Shown: positions 46,812-55,788, counted from the first letter of the stretch. The stretch: 64,000 nt of DNA from Streptomyces sp. NRRL S-350 (GCF_000719705.1 NZ_JOHO01000003.1:62001-126000), one strand, 5' to 3'. Notes: generated by a model not told the origin, from the sequence alone. Numbers and translations are program-made.

Positions 46812-48161
46812 ATCGACGAGCCGGCCCTGTCCGCGCTGCTGGGACGTCTGGCCGGTGTGCACCGGGTCCCCGGGGCCCAACTGGCCATCCACCACGGCGG
46901 CCGAACCGTCTCGGTGGCCGTCGGGGAGCAGGTCCTCGGCGGCGGCCGGCCGGTCGGCCGGGACACCGCCTTCCCGCTCGCCTCGCTCACCAAGCCGTTC
47001 ACCGCGGCGCTGGTGATGACCCTGGCCGCGGACGGGGACGTCGAGTTGGACGACCTGGTGACCCACCACCTCCCGGAGGCCGGACCGGCCACCGCCGGGA
47101 CCGTCCGGCAGGTGCTCAGCCACACCGCCGGGCTGCCGGCGGCCCTGTCCGAGGCCGCCGGACGGGCGGGCGGAGCCCGCCGCCGGGCCGCCGGACCCAC
47201 CGACCGGCAGGCTCCGGTGGCCGCGCCGGGCACGGCGTTCTCGTACTCCAACGTGGGCTACGCCCTGGCCGGCGCGGTGGTCGAGGAAGTGACCGGCATG
47301 GACTGGCCGGAGGCGCTGGAGGCGATCCTGCTCTCCCCGCTCGACATCGTCCCGGCCTTCGTCGGGGACGTCCGCGATCCGCGCGGCCGCTCCTCGGCCG
47401 GCGGCCACGTCGTGCGGGGCTCGGGGCGGCGGACGCTCCCGGTCGCCGAGCAGGACGTGCCGGTGGTCGAGGCGCCGGCCTCGGCGCTCGCGTTGAGCGC
47501 CGAGGAGACCGCCCTGTTCGCCCGCCAGTTCCTGGCCCCGCCGGGGCCGTTGCTGGCCGCCGAGACGGTCGCCGAGATGTGCCGCGACCAGCTCGCGGGC
47601 GTCCCCTTCGGGCCGTACGGGATGGCCGACGGCTGGGGGCTGGGCTGGGCCCGCTACCGGGACGGCGGCCCGGACTGGTACGGCCACGACGGCACCGGCG
47701 ACGGGATCTCCTGCCACCTCAGGTTCGACCCGGCCGCGGGCACCGTGGTGGTCCTCACCACCAACGCCAACACCGGCCAGAACCTCTGGGCCGACCTGGT
47801 CGGCTGCCTCCGGGCGGCCGGGCTCGCCGTCCCCGGCCCCGCCCCCGTCGGGCCGTGCGACGGTCCGGGCCCGGTGCCCGAGGACTGCCTGGGTGACTAC
47901 GCCAACGGGGACCTGCGCTACACCGTCTCCCGGGGCAGGCCCGGGCAGTTGCTGCTCGGCCTCGGCGGCCCGCCGCAGTACGCGCTCAGCTGTACCGCCG
48001 ACCTGCGCTTCACCATGTGTGAGGCGGGCGGCGACCCGGCCGGCGGCCCGGTCTTCGCCGGGCGCTTCCTCCGTGATCCCGGCACCGGCCGGGTCGAGTA
48101 CCTCCAGGTCTCCGGCCGGCTCGCGCGCCGCGAGCCGGCCCGAGGAGTGGTGAGCCGGTGA
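46650..48161 (+). CDS. Penicillin-binding-protein-type thioesterase (trans-acting peptide cyclase)
   Basis: This protein of the serine beta-lactamase/PBP fold has Ser112-x-x-Lys115 in LASLTKPF, Tyr199 in FSYSNVGY, and His346 in WYGHDGTGDG, with a C-terminal lipocalin-like domain. Stand-alone enzymes of this kind beside synthetases lacking a thioesterase (SurE of surugamide, with relatives in the desotamide, ulleungmycin and mannopeptimycin clusters) take the peptidyl thioester and close it head to tail. Position right after the synthetase supports that role over beta-lactamase or esterase activity. The ATG at 46650 or a GTG at 46644 overlapping the synthetase stop could be the start, as could any codon of the 5' repeat array. 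Confidence 0.85.
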   Translation: MNDQATMNGRVAMNDQATMNDQAPVNGRAPVDDQAPVNGRAPVNGRAPVDGEHRIDEPALSALLGRLAGVHRVPGAQLAIHHGGRTVSVAVGEQVLGGGRPVGRDTAFPLASLTKPFTAALVMTLAADGDVELDDLVTHHLPEAGPATAGTVRQVLSHTAGLPAALSEAAGRAGGARRRAAGPTDRQAPVAAPGTAFSYSNVGYALAGAVVEEVTGMDWPEALEAILLSPLDIVPAFVGDVRDPRGRSSAGGHVVRGSGRRTLPVAEQDVPVVEAPASALALSAEETALFARQFLAPPGPLLAAETVAEMCRDQLAGVPFGPYGMADGWGLGWARYRDGGPDWYGHDGTGDGISCHLRFDPAAGTVVVLTTNANTGQNLWADLVGCLRAAGLAVPGPAPVGPCDGPGPVPEDCLGDYANGDLRYTVSRGRPGQLLLGLGGPPQYALSCTADLRFTMCEAGGDPAGGPVFAGRFLRDPGTGRVEYLQVSGRLARREPARGVVSR

Positions 48162-49468
48162 CGGTCGCCCGCCCGCCCGACGGGTCGACCGACCTACCGA
48201 CCGTCGAGCGGTCCGACGAGCCGACCGGCCCGCCCCCGCCGACCCGGCCGCTGTCCCGCAACCGCAGCTACAACATCCTCTGGACCGGCCAGCTGCTGTC
48301 CGAACTCGCCTTCGAGATCGCGATGGTGGCCGTCCCGCTGCTGATCCTGGCGCACACCGGATCGGCGATCCAGATGGGCGTCGCCTCCTCGGTGCTCGCC
48401 GCCGTCCGGATGCTGGCCGCCGTGCCGGCCGGGGCGATCGCGGACCGCTGGAACCGGCGCACCGTGATGCTCGTCTGCCAGGGCCTGCGGGCCGTCGGCA
48501 TGGGGAGCCTCGCCGCCGCGCTGGCCCTGGACCGCTACGCCTACTGGCACCTGCTCGCCGTCGTGGTGCTGGAGGGGGTGCTCGGCTCGGTCTTCGAGCC
48601 GGCCGAGCACGCGGCCCTGCCGCAGGTCGTCCCGGAGTCCCAGCTCTCCACCGCGGTGGCCCGCAACGCCGCCCGCCCGTACGTGGCCACCCTGCTCGGC
48701 CCGTCCGTCGCCGGCTTCCTGTTCAGCGTGCACCCGACCGATCCGTTCACGGTGACGGCCGCCATGCTCGCCCTGTCGGCCGGCGCGCTGACCCTGCTCC
48801 GGCTGCCCCGGGCGCCCCGCCCGGACACCACGGAGGCGGACAGCGGGATGGGCGGCGAGATGGCCGCCGGGTTCCGCTGGGTGCTGCGCAACCGGGTGCT
48901 GAGGACCACCCTGCTCTGGATGATGGGCACCAACCTGGTCTTCAACGCCCTGTTGGTGATCGTCCTGGCGCTGTCCCACGAGGACCACACCGCCCCGGGC
49001 GAGATCGGCCTGATGATGGCCTGTCTCGGGGCCGGCGGCCTGCTCGGGGCCGCCCTGGCGCCCTGGCTGCACCGGAAGCTGTCGGCCCCGGTGCTCGTGC
49101 TGGGCTTCGCCTGGCTGGCCGCCGTGGCGACCGTCCTGATGGCCGCCGTCTCGGGCGGGGTGCCGCTCGGCGTGCTGCTCGGCCTGGCCGCCCTGTTCGC
49201 GCCCGTGGCCAACACCACGGTGATGACCCATCAGCTCCTGGTCACGCCCGACGGCCTGCGGGGCCGGGTCAGCTCCATCAGCGCCCTGTGCTCCAGCGGC
49301 GCCGGGGCGTTGGGCCCGCTGGTGGGCGGGGTGCTGGCGGCCAGGCCGGGGGGCGGTACGGACGCCGTGCTGGCCTGTGGCGGGGCGCTGGCCCTGATCG
49401 CCGTCGCGACGACCGCCAGCCCCGTGCTGCGCCGCTTCCCGACGTCGTCCGCCCAGCCCCACGAGTAA
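48158..49468 (+). CDS. MFS transporter, probable peptide exporter
   Basis: The 436-residue protein has about 12 membrane segments and the MFS loop motif GAIADRWNRRTVM after the second segment. It fits the MFS_3/EntS-like drug and siderophore exporter group. A Pro-rich stretch of about 35 residues precedes the first segment. The GTG start overlaps the thioesterase stop by 4 bases, so it is translated with the biosynthetic genes. Export of the cyclic peptide and self-resistance are the likely roles, inferred from position. Confidence 0.88.
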   Translation: MTVARPPDGSTDLPTVERSDEPTGPPPPTRPLSRNRSYNILWTGQLLSELAFEIAMVAVPLLILAHTGSAIQMGVASSVLAAVRMLAAVPAGAIADRWNRRTVMLVCQGLRAVGMGSLAAALALDRYAYWHLLAVVVLEGVLGSVFEPAEHAALPQVVPESQLSTAVARNAARPYVATLLGPSVAGFLFSVHPTDPFTVTAAMLALSAGALTLLRLPRAPRPDTTEADSGMGGEMAAGFRWVLRNRVLRTTLLWMMGTNLVFNALLVIVLALSHEDHTAPGEIGLMMACLGAGGLLGAALAPWLHRKLSAPVLVLGFAWLAAVATVLMAAVSGGVPLGVLLGLAALFAPVANTTVMTHQLLVTPDGLRGRVSSISALCSSGAGALGPLVGGVLAARPGGGTDAVLACGGALALIAVATTASPVLRRFPTSSAQPHE

Positions 49469-49493
49469 CGACCGTGACGGGCGAACGGCAATT

Positions 49494-49512
49494 TCACTCT
49501 CGATTCAAGTGA
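49494..49512. promoter_or_regulatory. Inverted repeat before the enduracididine genes
   Basis: TCACT and AGTGA are separated by 9 bases in the AT-richer 128-base gap after the MFS gene. This gap is the first real break in the operon and probably holds a promoter for the 49597-53898 genes. The repeat is short and may be chance. Confidence 0.3.
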
Positions 49513-49596
49513 CTGGAAACCCCGGGTGGACATCGGTGAGGCTCCGAGTGTGCCGAGGCGTTTCCGACGCAGACCTGCCAAAGGAGGTACCCGCTC

Positions 49597-50619
49597 GTGA
49601 TCCGTATCCGACTCACCGGTGACGAGGTCTCGGCCGTCGAGGCGATCGCCGACGAACTCGCCCAGCGGTACGACACCGTGGAGGCACCGGCCTTCCAGCG
49701 CGAGAGCCGCACCTACGCACAGGAGCTGCCCCGGCGGCTGCGCGCGGAGCTCAACGAGTTCCGGCTGACCGAGAAGTCCGGGACCTTCGTGGTCTCCGGC
49801 CTCCGGGTCGAGGACACGGCGCTCGGCGCCACGCCGGCCGAGCGCCGCAGCAAGCCGGCGCCGTCCCCCTCGCTCCGCCAGGACATCGCCTTCTTCCTGA
49901 TCGGGAGCGTGCTCGGCGACCCGATCGGCTGGGCCACCCAGCAGGACGGCCTGATCATGCACGACGTCTACCCGGTCCAGTCGCACGAGAACGACCAGAT
50001 CGGCTGGGGCAGCGCCGAGACCCTCAGCTGGCACACCGAGGACGCCTTCCACCCGCTGCGCACCGACTACCTCGGTCTGATGTGCCTGCGGAACCCGGAC
50101 GGCGTCGAGACGACCGTCGCGGACATCGCCGACGTCGAACTGGACGAGGAGACCCGGGCCGCGCTCAGCGAGCCGCGCTTCCGCATCCTGCCCGACGACG
50201 CGCACCGCGGCGGCACCCGGTCCGCCGGGGCCGAGGACCGCGAGGAGCGGCTGCGCCGGCTCGCCCTGGACCGGGTCGAGCGGGCGCTGGAGCAGCCCGA
50301 CCCGCTGGCCGTCCTCTTCGGCGACCCCGACGACCCCTACCTGGTCATCGACCCCTACTACATGCAGGGCGTCCACGGCGAGGAGCAGCAGCGGGCGCTC
50401 GACGCCGCCGGCGCCGCCATCGACCGCGCCCTCACCGGTGTCGTGCTGGAGCCCGGCGACATCGTCTTCCTCGACAACTACCGGGTGGTGCACGGCCGCA
50501 AGCCGTTCCGGGCCCGCTACGACGGGACGGACCGCTGGCTGCGCCGCCTCAACATCGCCCGTGACCTGCGCAAGTCCCGGGAGTACCGGCTCAGCGCCGA
50601 CTCCCGCGTCATCTACTGA
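49597..50619 (+). CDS. mppO: Fe(II)/2-oxoglutarate-dependent beta-hydroxylase (MppO/VioC-like)
   Basis: This 340-residue protein belongs to the clavaminate-synthase-like oxygenases. The iron ligands are His146 and Glu148 in WHTEDAFHP and the distal His299 in VVHGRKPF, with the 2-oxoglutarate-binding Arg expected in RWLRRLNIAR. Close relatives are VioC (arginine 3-hydroxylase) and MppO (beta-hydroxylase of enduracididine). With MppP, MppQ and MppR homologues following, MppO-type activity on free enduracididine is the better prediction, but hydroxylation of Arg cannot be excluded. AAAGGAGG 9 bases before the GTG is a near-perfect ribosome site, and mppP follows 42 bases later. Confidence 0.88.
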   Translation: MIRIRLTGDEVSAVEAIADELAQRYDTVEAPAFQRESRTYAQELPRRLRAELNEFRLTEKSGTFVVSGLRVEDTALGATPAERRSKPAPSPSLRQDIAFFLIGSVLGDPIGWATQQDGLIMHDVYPVQSHENDQIGWGSAETLSWHTEDAFHPLRTDYLGLMCLRNPDGVETTVADIADVELDEETRAALSEPRFRILPDDAHRGGTRSAGAEDREERLRRLALDRVERALEQPDPLAVLFGDPDDPYLVIDPYYMQGVHGEEQQRALDAAGAAIDRALTGVVLEPGDIVFLDNYRVVHGRKPFRARYDGTDRWLRRLNIARDLRKSREYRLSADSRVIY

Positions 50620-50661
50620 CCGTCACCGACGGTTCCCCACTTCTCTCACACGAGGTTAACC

Positions 50662-51792
50662 GTGACCGGAATGCTGCAGAGCAAGGGCAACTTGACCCAA
50701 TGGGAGTTCCTGGCCCTCAACAGCGAGCTGAACATCGCGGACGGGCACGCCCGGCAGGCGCTGACCCTGGGCCAGACCAAGATCGTCGACGAGCTCCCGC
50801 TGCTCTTCTCCGAGGGCGAGCGCCGTCCCGTCGAGCAGATAGAGCGGGAGGCGCACGAGGCCTACTTCACCCTGCTCGGCCAGCACAGCTACCCGACCGA
50901 CCACGGCCGGGTGATGAGCTGCTACTCCTCGTCCGTCGCGATGGAGATCTTCTCCCGGGCGCTGTCCGCCAAGGTGGACACGATCGCCCTGGTCCACCCC
51001 ACCTTCGACAACATCGCCGACCTGCTGCGCGGCAACGGCCTCAAGCCGGTCCCGCTCGCCGAGGACCCGCTGCACGGCGAGGACCTCCCGGCGGAGCTGC
51101 TGGCCTCGGTGGGCTGCGTCTTCGTGACCACCCCCAACAACCCCACCGGCCGGGTGCTCGCCGAGGACCGGCTGCGCCGGCTGGCCGAGCAGTGCGCCGA
51201 GCACGACGTGGTCCTGGCCCTGGACACGTCCTTCCGCGGCTTCGACACCCGCGCCCACTACGACCACTACGCGGTGCTGAACTCCGTCGGCTGCCGCTGG
51301 GCGGTCATCGAGGACACCGGCAAGCTCTGGCCCACCCTCGACCTGAAGGCCGGCCTGCTGGTCGTCTCCGAGAACCTCGGGCTGCCGGTGGAGAAGATCT
51401 ACTCCGACATCCTGCTGGGCGTCTCGCCGCTGATCCTGGCGCTGATCCGCCGCTTCGCCGAGGACGCGGCGTCCGGCGGCCTGGCCGAGCTGCACGAGTT
51501 CATCGCGGGCAACCGGGCCGCGGTCCGCTCCGGCCTGGCCGGCCTGCCGGGCGTGGACTTCCCGGATCCGGACAGCCGGACCAGCGTGGAGCGGGTCCGC
51601 TTCTCCGGCCGGACCGGCACCGAGGTGTGGGAGTCGCTGCAGGAGCACAACGTCTTCGCCCTGCCCTGCGAGCAGTTCCACTGGGCCGACCCGTCCGAGG
51701 GCAGCCGGATGCTGCGCATCGCGCTGGCCCGCTCGCGCGAGCCGCTGACCGAGTCGGTCCGCCTGCTCAGGACCGTACTGGAGAGCCGGTGA
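50662..51792 (+). CDS. mppP: PLP-dependent L-arginine oxidase/hydroxylase MppP
   Basis: MppP oxidises L-arginine with O2 to 4-hydroxy-2-ketoarginine, the first step to enduracididine. The protein has an aminotransferase fold of 376 residues, the same length I recall for the characterised MppP. It starts with the segment KGNLTQWEFLALNSELNIAD, which in MppP folds over the active site. TTPNNPTGRV, DTSFRGFD and EDTGKLWP are visible, the last placing the PLP lysine at 221, as in MppP. GAGG 6 bases before the GTG sets the start. The stop overlaps the mppQ start (GTGA). Confidence 0.93.
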   Translation: MTGMLQSKGNLTQWEFLALNSELNIADGHARQALTLGQTKIVDELPLLFSEGERRPVEQIEREAHEAYFTLLGQHSYPTDHGRVMSCYSSSVAMEIFSRALSAKVDTIALVHPTFDNIADLLRGNGLKPVPLAEDPLHGEDLPAELLASVGCVFVTTPNNPTGRVLAEDRLRRLAEQCAEHDVVLALDTSFRGFDTRAHYDHYAVLNSVGCRWAVIEDTGKLWPTLDLKAGLLVVSENLGLPVEKIYSDILLGVSPLILALIRRFAEDAASGGLAELHEFIAGNRAAVRSGLAGLPGVDFPDPDSRTSVERVRFSGRTGTEVWESLQEHNVFALPCEQFHWADPSEGSRMLRIALARSREPLTESVRLLRTVLESR

Positions 51793-53048
51793 CCCTGGCG
51801 ACGGCTGCCGCCCGCCACACCCGGCGCTGGCAGCTCGGCGTGGTGCAGGAGACGGCCGAGCCCGGGGTGATCGACCTCGGGCCCGGCTACCTCGAGCCCG
51901 CGCTGCTCCCGGTGGAGTTGCTGCGGGACGCCCAGGCGGCCGCCCTGGCCGAGTTCGGCGCCGCCGCGCTGGCGTACGGGAGCAACGCCGGCGCGGCCCC
52001 CCTGCGGGAGGCGCTCGCCGAGCGGACCGCCCGCGCGGACGGTCACCCGTGCTCGCCGGAGAACGTCCTGGTGACGTCGGGCAGCTCGCAGTCGCTGTAC
52101 CTGATCGCCACCGCGCTGGCCTCCCCGGGCGACGCGGTGCTGGTCGACGACCTCTGCTACGACCTGGCGCAGAAGCTGTTCACCGACTGCCGCCTGACCC
52201 TCCGGCGGGTGCCCGCGGACGCCCTGGGCACCTCGCCGGAGGGTCTGCGGGAGGCCCTCCGGGGGCTGCGGCGGGAGGGCGTGCGGCCCGCCTTCCTGTA
52301 CCTGAACCCGACGTTCCACAACCCGACCGGCCGAACCCTGCCGACCCTCCGGCGGCGGGAACTGCTCGCGGTGGCGGCGGACCACGGGCTGCTGGTCGTC
52401 GAGGACGACGCCTACGCCGGGCTGGCGCTCGACCCGGCGGTGGAGCCGCCGCCGTCGCTCGCCGCGCTGTCGGGGCACCGTGGGGTGCTCCGGCTGGGCA
52501 CCTTCTCCAAGACGCTGGCCCCCGGACTGCGTCTCGGCTGGCTGCTCGGCGATCCCGAGCTGGTCGACCGGCTGGCCTCACACGGCCTGTTCGTCAGCGG
52601 CGGTTCGCTCAACCACGTCGCCTCGCTGGCCGCCGCCGTCATGATCGCGAGCGGCGACTACGACCGCCATGTGGCGTTCCTGCGCGAGCAGTTGAGGTCG
52701 CGCCGGGACGCCCTGGCGGAGGGTCTGCGGGCGGTGGACCGGCCGGAGCCGGTCCGCTTCCGGCTGCCGTCCGGCGGCTACTTCCTCTGGCTGGAGCCGG
52801 CGGTGGGCCGACCGGAGGCGGAACTGCTCCGGGCGGCCGCGCAGGCCGGCGTGCGGATCGCCGCCGGCTCGCGGTTCGGCCCCGGTGGCGCGCACTCGTT
52901 CCGGCTGGCCTTCAGCTTCAACTCGCCCGAGCGGTTGGCGACGGCCGCCGAGCGGCTGGCCGCCGCGTGGCGCGCCCTGCCCCACCCGTCGGTGCCTCAC
53001 CCATCGACGTCCCAGCTACCGACAGGAGCAGAACGTGTCCGTGACTGA
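51789..53048 (+). CDS. mppQ: PLP-dependent aminotransferase MppQ
   Basis: This 419-residue fold-type I aminotransferase of the MocR/2-aminoadipate type, without the DNA-binding domain, shows VTSGSSQSLYL, YLNPTFHNPTGRTL, VEDDAYAGL, and GTFSKTLAPGLRLGW with PLP Lys241. In the mannopeptimycin pathway MppQ transaminates 2-ketoenduracididine to L-enduracididine. The GTG start overlaps the mppP stop and its end overlaps mppR by 14 bases, so the three are one translationally coupled unit. The last 25 residues are Pro/Ser-rich and probably disordered. Confidence 0.92.
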   Translation: MTLATAAARHTRRWQLGVVQETAEPGVIDLGPGYLEPALLPVELLRDAQAAALAEFGAAALAYGSNAGAAPLREALAERTARADGHPCSPENVLVTSGSSQSLYLIATALASPGDAVLVDDLCYDLAQKLFTDCRLTLRRVPADALGTSPEGLREALRGLRREGVRPAFLYLNPTFHNPTGRTLPTLRRRELLAVAADHGLLVVEDDAYAGLALDPAVEPPPSLAALSGHRGVLRLGTFSKTLAPGLRLGWLLGDPELVDRLASHGLFVSGGSLNHVASLAAAVMIASGDYDRHVAFLREQLRSRRDALAEGLRAVDRPEPVRFRLPSGGYFLWLEPAVGRPEAELLRAAAQAGVRIAAGSRFGPGGAHSFRLAFSFNSPERLATAAERLAAAWRALPHPSVPHPSTSQLPTGAERVRD

Positions 53049-53898
53049 CGAGGTGTCCGTGGCCGACGGGACGCCCGTGGCCGACGGGCCGATGCCCGCC
53101 GTCGTGGGCGGCCTGCGCGGGTACAGCCTGCCGCTCTCGCCGTCCGGCCGGGCCTCCATGATCACCCCGCCCCCGTGGCACTTCACGGGCGAGGTGGTGA
53201 TGGTGGACTACCGGGTGGATCCCGAGGCCGCGGCGGCCTTCCTGCCGCCTGGGCTGACCCCGGGCCGGGACGCCGGCGCGGCCGCGGCGGTCTTCGCCGA
53301 GTGGCAGTGGTGCTCGGAGTCGGGGGAGGAACTGGCCGAACCCGGCCACAACCGCTTCGCCGAGTTCCTGGTGCTGCTCTCCTGCGAGTTCGAGGGCGAG
53401 CCGATGGCCCGCTGCCCGTTCGCCTGGGTGGACCAGCCGGTGCCGATGATGCGCGGGTGGCTGCAGGGCATGCCCAAGCAGTTCGGGTCCGTCCACCAGA
53501 GCCGCGCGGCCACGGTGGGACGGGCCGCACCCCGGCTGGAGGCCGGCGGGAAGTTCTCCGGAACACTGTCAGTGCGTGGACAGAGGGCGGTGTCAGCAAC
53601 CGTCAGCCTGAAGGGAATTGCCCCCGAGCCGCCGGCGTTGCACATGGTACCGTTGGCGCACAATTTGCACTTCCCAGACTGGACCATGACCAGCCCGATT
53701 AAGCCGACTCTCGTGGCGTCCCAGGTGTCAGGTGTGGAGTTCTCGGAAGTCTGGTCGGGTACGGCCGAGATGGGGTTCTTCGACGTGCTGGGTGAGGACT
53801 TCGCGTCCCTCGCACCCGTCGAAGTCGGAGCAGGTCACGTGTTCTCGTACGCCGAGACGCTGCACGGCGGGCGAGTCCTGGAGGACGGCAAGGCGTAA
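53035..53898 (+). CDS. mppR: Acetoacetate-decarboxylase-like cyclase MppR
   Basis: MppR dehydrates and cyclises 4-hydroxy-2-ketoarginine to the 2-ketoenduracididine ring. The 287-residue protein has the acetoacetate decarboxylase fold: PPPWHFTGEVVMVDYRVD near the start, FAEFLVLLSCEFEGE, and GMPKQFGS with the Schiff-base Lys148. AGGAG 6 bases before the GTG at 53035 sets the start. Third-position GC falls from near-complete in the first half to about three quarters after roughly base 53,560, with codons such as ATT, AAT, TCA and GTA that are rare elsewhere in the cluster. Confidence 0.92.
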   Translation: MSVTDEVSVADGTPVADGPMPAVVGGLRGYSLPLSPSGRASMITPPPWHFTGEVVMVDYRVDPEAAAAFLPPGLTPGRDAGAAAAVFAEWQWCSESGEELAEPGHNRFAEFLVLLSCEFEGEPMARCPFAWVDQPVPMMRGWLQGMPKQFGSVHQSRAATVGRAAPRLEAGGKFSGTLSVRGQRAVSATVSLKGIAPEPPALHMVPLAHNLHFPDWTMTSPIKPTLVASQVSGVEFSEVWSGTAEMGFFDVLGEDFASLAPVEVGAGHVFSYAETLHGGRVLEDGKA

Positions 53899-53931
53899 CC
53901 AGCGAAAGACAGCGACTACGGGGGTTGCTTT

Positions 53932-54837
53932 GTGTTGAGGATTCATTTCACTGTCGAGGACCTGGCCAGGCTGCGGATGGTCGCGGGCCTGGGCCCGCTG
54001 ACCGAGGGCATCTTCGCCCTCCACCGGTTCAGTCACAGCGGTAGCGTGCTGTTCCACCCGTGGCGCATGCGGGTGCGCGCCGCGCTGAGGACGCGCACCG
54101 CCGAACTCGAGGCCCTGGCCCAGCAGGCGCCGAGCTTAACCGAGTTGACCGAACTGCTCGGTCCGTCCGCGGACGGCGAGGGGCAGTCCGGTCCGGCCGC
54201 GCTGCTGGGCAGGTTCACCCAGGTCGCGGTCCTGCCCTACTGGACCGAGATCAGGCCGCAGCTGGAGCGGGTGCGGGACGCCCGGGGCAGGATCGCGATC
54301 GCCCACGGTTCGGAGCGGCTGCTGAGCGCCATCCATCCGACGCTGCGCTGGAACGCGCCGGTCCTCGAAGTCCGCGGCGGACCCGACCGCGACGTCCACC
54401 TCGGCGGCCGGGGGCTGGTGTTGAGCCCCTCCTTCTTCCTCAACGACCCGTCCTGCGTGTTCATCGACGACGACCGGGAGGCCGGCGGGCCCGCCGTGTA
54501 CTTCCCGATCGGCTCGGCCGCCAAGCCCGGGATCTGGGACTCCTGGGAGGCGGACGAGCAGGCACTCGGAGCCCTGGTCGGCCACACCCGGGCCGCGGCG
54601 CTCCAGGCGCTCACCGACAGCTGCACCACCGGTGAACTCGCCGAACGGCTGGGCATATCGCTCGCCGGAGCCAGCAAGCACGCGGCGGTGCTGCGCCGGG
54701 CGGGCCTGATCACCACCGCGCGCAACCGGAACACCGCACTGCACACCCTCACCACGCTCGGCATGGCCCTGCTGCAGAGCCGCGAACTCGTGCCGATGCC
54801 GTTCCGCAGCCACCAACGAACCGACATCCCGGCCTGA
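53932..54837 (+). CDS. Winged-helix regulator (ArsR-like C-terminus) with a TTA codon
   Basis: The 301-residue protein begins MLRIHFTVEDLARLRM, a start shared by a streptomycete family of HTH regulators with a large N-terminal domain of unknown ligand. The C-terminal 90 residues form an ArsR-like winged helix: ALTDSCTTGELAERLGISLA, GASKHAAVLRRAGLI, and a wing with NRNTALHTL. Residue 69 is Leu encoded by TTA (54136-54138), so translation should need the bldA tRNA. The GTG at 53932 was chosen, with a TTG next to it. It lies between mppR and the MbtH gene, so it is a good candidate for the pathway regulator. Confidence 0.8.
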   Translation: MLRIHFTVEDLARLRMVAGLGPLTEGIFALHRFSHSGSVLFHPWRMRVRAALRTRTAELEALAQQAPSLTELTELLGPSADGEGQSGPAALLGRFTQVAVLPYWTEIRPQLERVRDARGRIAIAHGSERLLSAIHPTLRWNAPVLEVRGGPDRDVHLGGRGLVLSPSFFLNDPSCVFIDDDREAGGPAVYFPIGSAAKPGIWDSWEADEQALGALVGHTRAAALQALTDSCTTGELAERLGISLAGASKHAAVLRRAGLITTARNRNTALHTLTTLGMALLQSRELVPMPFRSHQRTDIPA

Positions 54838-54849
54838 GGAGGCGCAACG

Positions 54850-55062
54850 ATGAGCACCCCCAACCCCTTCGACGACCCCGACGGCTCCTTCCACGTCCTG
54901 GTGAACGACGAGGGCCAGCACTCGCTCTGGCCGGTCTTCGCGGACGTGCCGGCCGGCTGGCGCACCGTCCTGGCAGGCGCCGACCGCGAGGCCGCGATCG
55001 CCTACGTCAACGCCAACTGGACGGACATGCGGCCCGCGAGCCTGGCGGCCCAGCAGGGCTGA
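54850..55062 (+). CDS. MbtH-family protein
   Basis: MbtH proteins bind adenylation domains and are often needed for their activity or solubility. This 70-residue protein has the full signature: [37 protein letters not shown] and [16 protein letters not shown] lies 7 bases before the ATG. It is the only MbtH gene in the window and presumably serves both synthetases. Confidence 0.95.
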   Translation: MSTPNPFDDPDGSFHVLVNDEGQHSLWPVFADVPAGWRTVLAGADREAAIAYVNANWTDMRPASLAAQQG

Positions 55063-55107
55063 CCGGGCTCCGGCCCACCCGGCGGACGGGATCGTGCGAC
55101 CGCCGGT

Positions 55108-55788
55108 ATGACAGAATTCCTGCCTGTGACCATTCGATTACTGCTCGCAGACGACCAGGAGATGGTCCGCCGCGGTATGCGGCGGATCCTTGAGAACCAG
55201 CCGGACATGGAGGTGGTCGGCGAAGCTGAGGACGGCGTCGCGGCAGTGCAGGCGGCGCGCCAACTCCGGCCTGACGTGGCACTGGTGGACATCAGGATGC
55301 CGCGCATGGACGGGCTGGAGGTCGTCCGTCTGCTCGCCGGCCCCTCGGCGGCGCCGCCGATCAAGGTCGTCGTCGTCACCACCTTCGATCTCGACGAGTA
55401 CGTGTACCCGGCGCTGCGCCACGGCGCCTCCGGATTTCTGCTCAAACGCTCGGGCCCGACGCTGCTGGTCGAGGCGGTCCGGGCCGCGGTGGCGGGCGAC
55501 AGCCTGATCAGTCCGTCCATCACGGTCCGGCTGCTCAAGCACGTCACCGGCGGCCGGCCCGGCGGCCCGGCCCTGGTCGAGCCGCTCACCGGGCGGGAGA
55601 CGGAGATCGCCGGGAAGGTGGCCGAGGGCAAGACGAACTCCGACATCGCCGGCGAGCTCTTCATCTCGGCGGGCACGGTGAAGACCCATGTGGCCAGCAT
55701 CCAGCGGAAGCTGGGCGTCAAGAACCGGGTCGGAATCGCCGTGCGCGCCTTCGAGATGGGATATGCGACCGGCCGATTGGCGGAGTGA
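55108..55788 (+). CDS. NarL/LuxR-type response regulator with a TTA codon
   Basis: The 226-residue protein has a receiver domain (LLLADDQEMVRRGM, phospho-acceptor Asp61 in VDIRMPRMDG, the TTF/K pair TTFDLDEY and LLKRSGP) and a C-terminal LuxR helix-turn-helix (LTGRETEIAGKVAEGKTNSD, GTVKTHVASIQRKL). Residue 11 is Leu encoded by TTA (55138-55140), within reach of any plausible start, so bldA dependence is expected. No ribosome site precedes the ATG. Its probable partner kinase is at 57180, separated by the acyltransferase gene. Two palindromes beside the kinase and ABC genes are likely binding sites. Confidence 0.9.
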   Translation: MTEFLPVTIRLLLADDQEMVRRGMRRILENQPDMEVVGEAEDGVAAVQAARQLRPDVALVDIRMPRMDGLEVVRLLAGPSAAPPIKVVVVTTFDLDEYVYPALRHGASGFLLKRSGPTLLVEAVRAAVAGDSLISPSITVRLLKHVTGGRPGGPALVEPLTGRETEIAGKVAEGKTNSDIAGELFISAGTVKTHVASIQRKLGVKNRVGIAVRAFEMGYATGRLAE

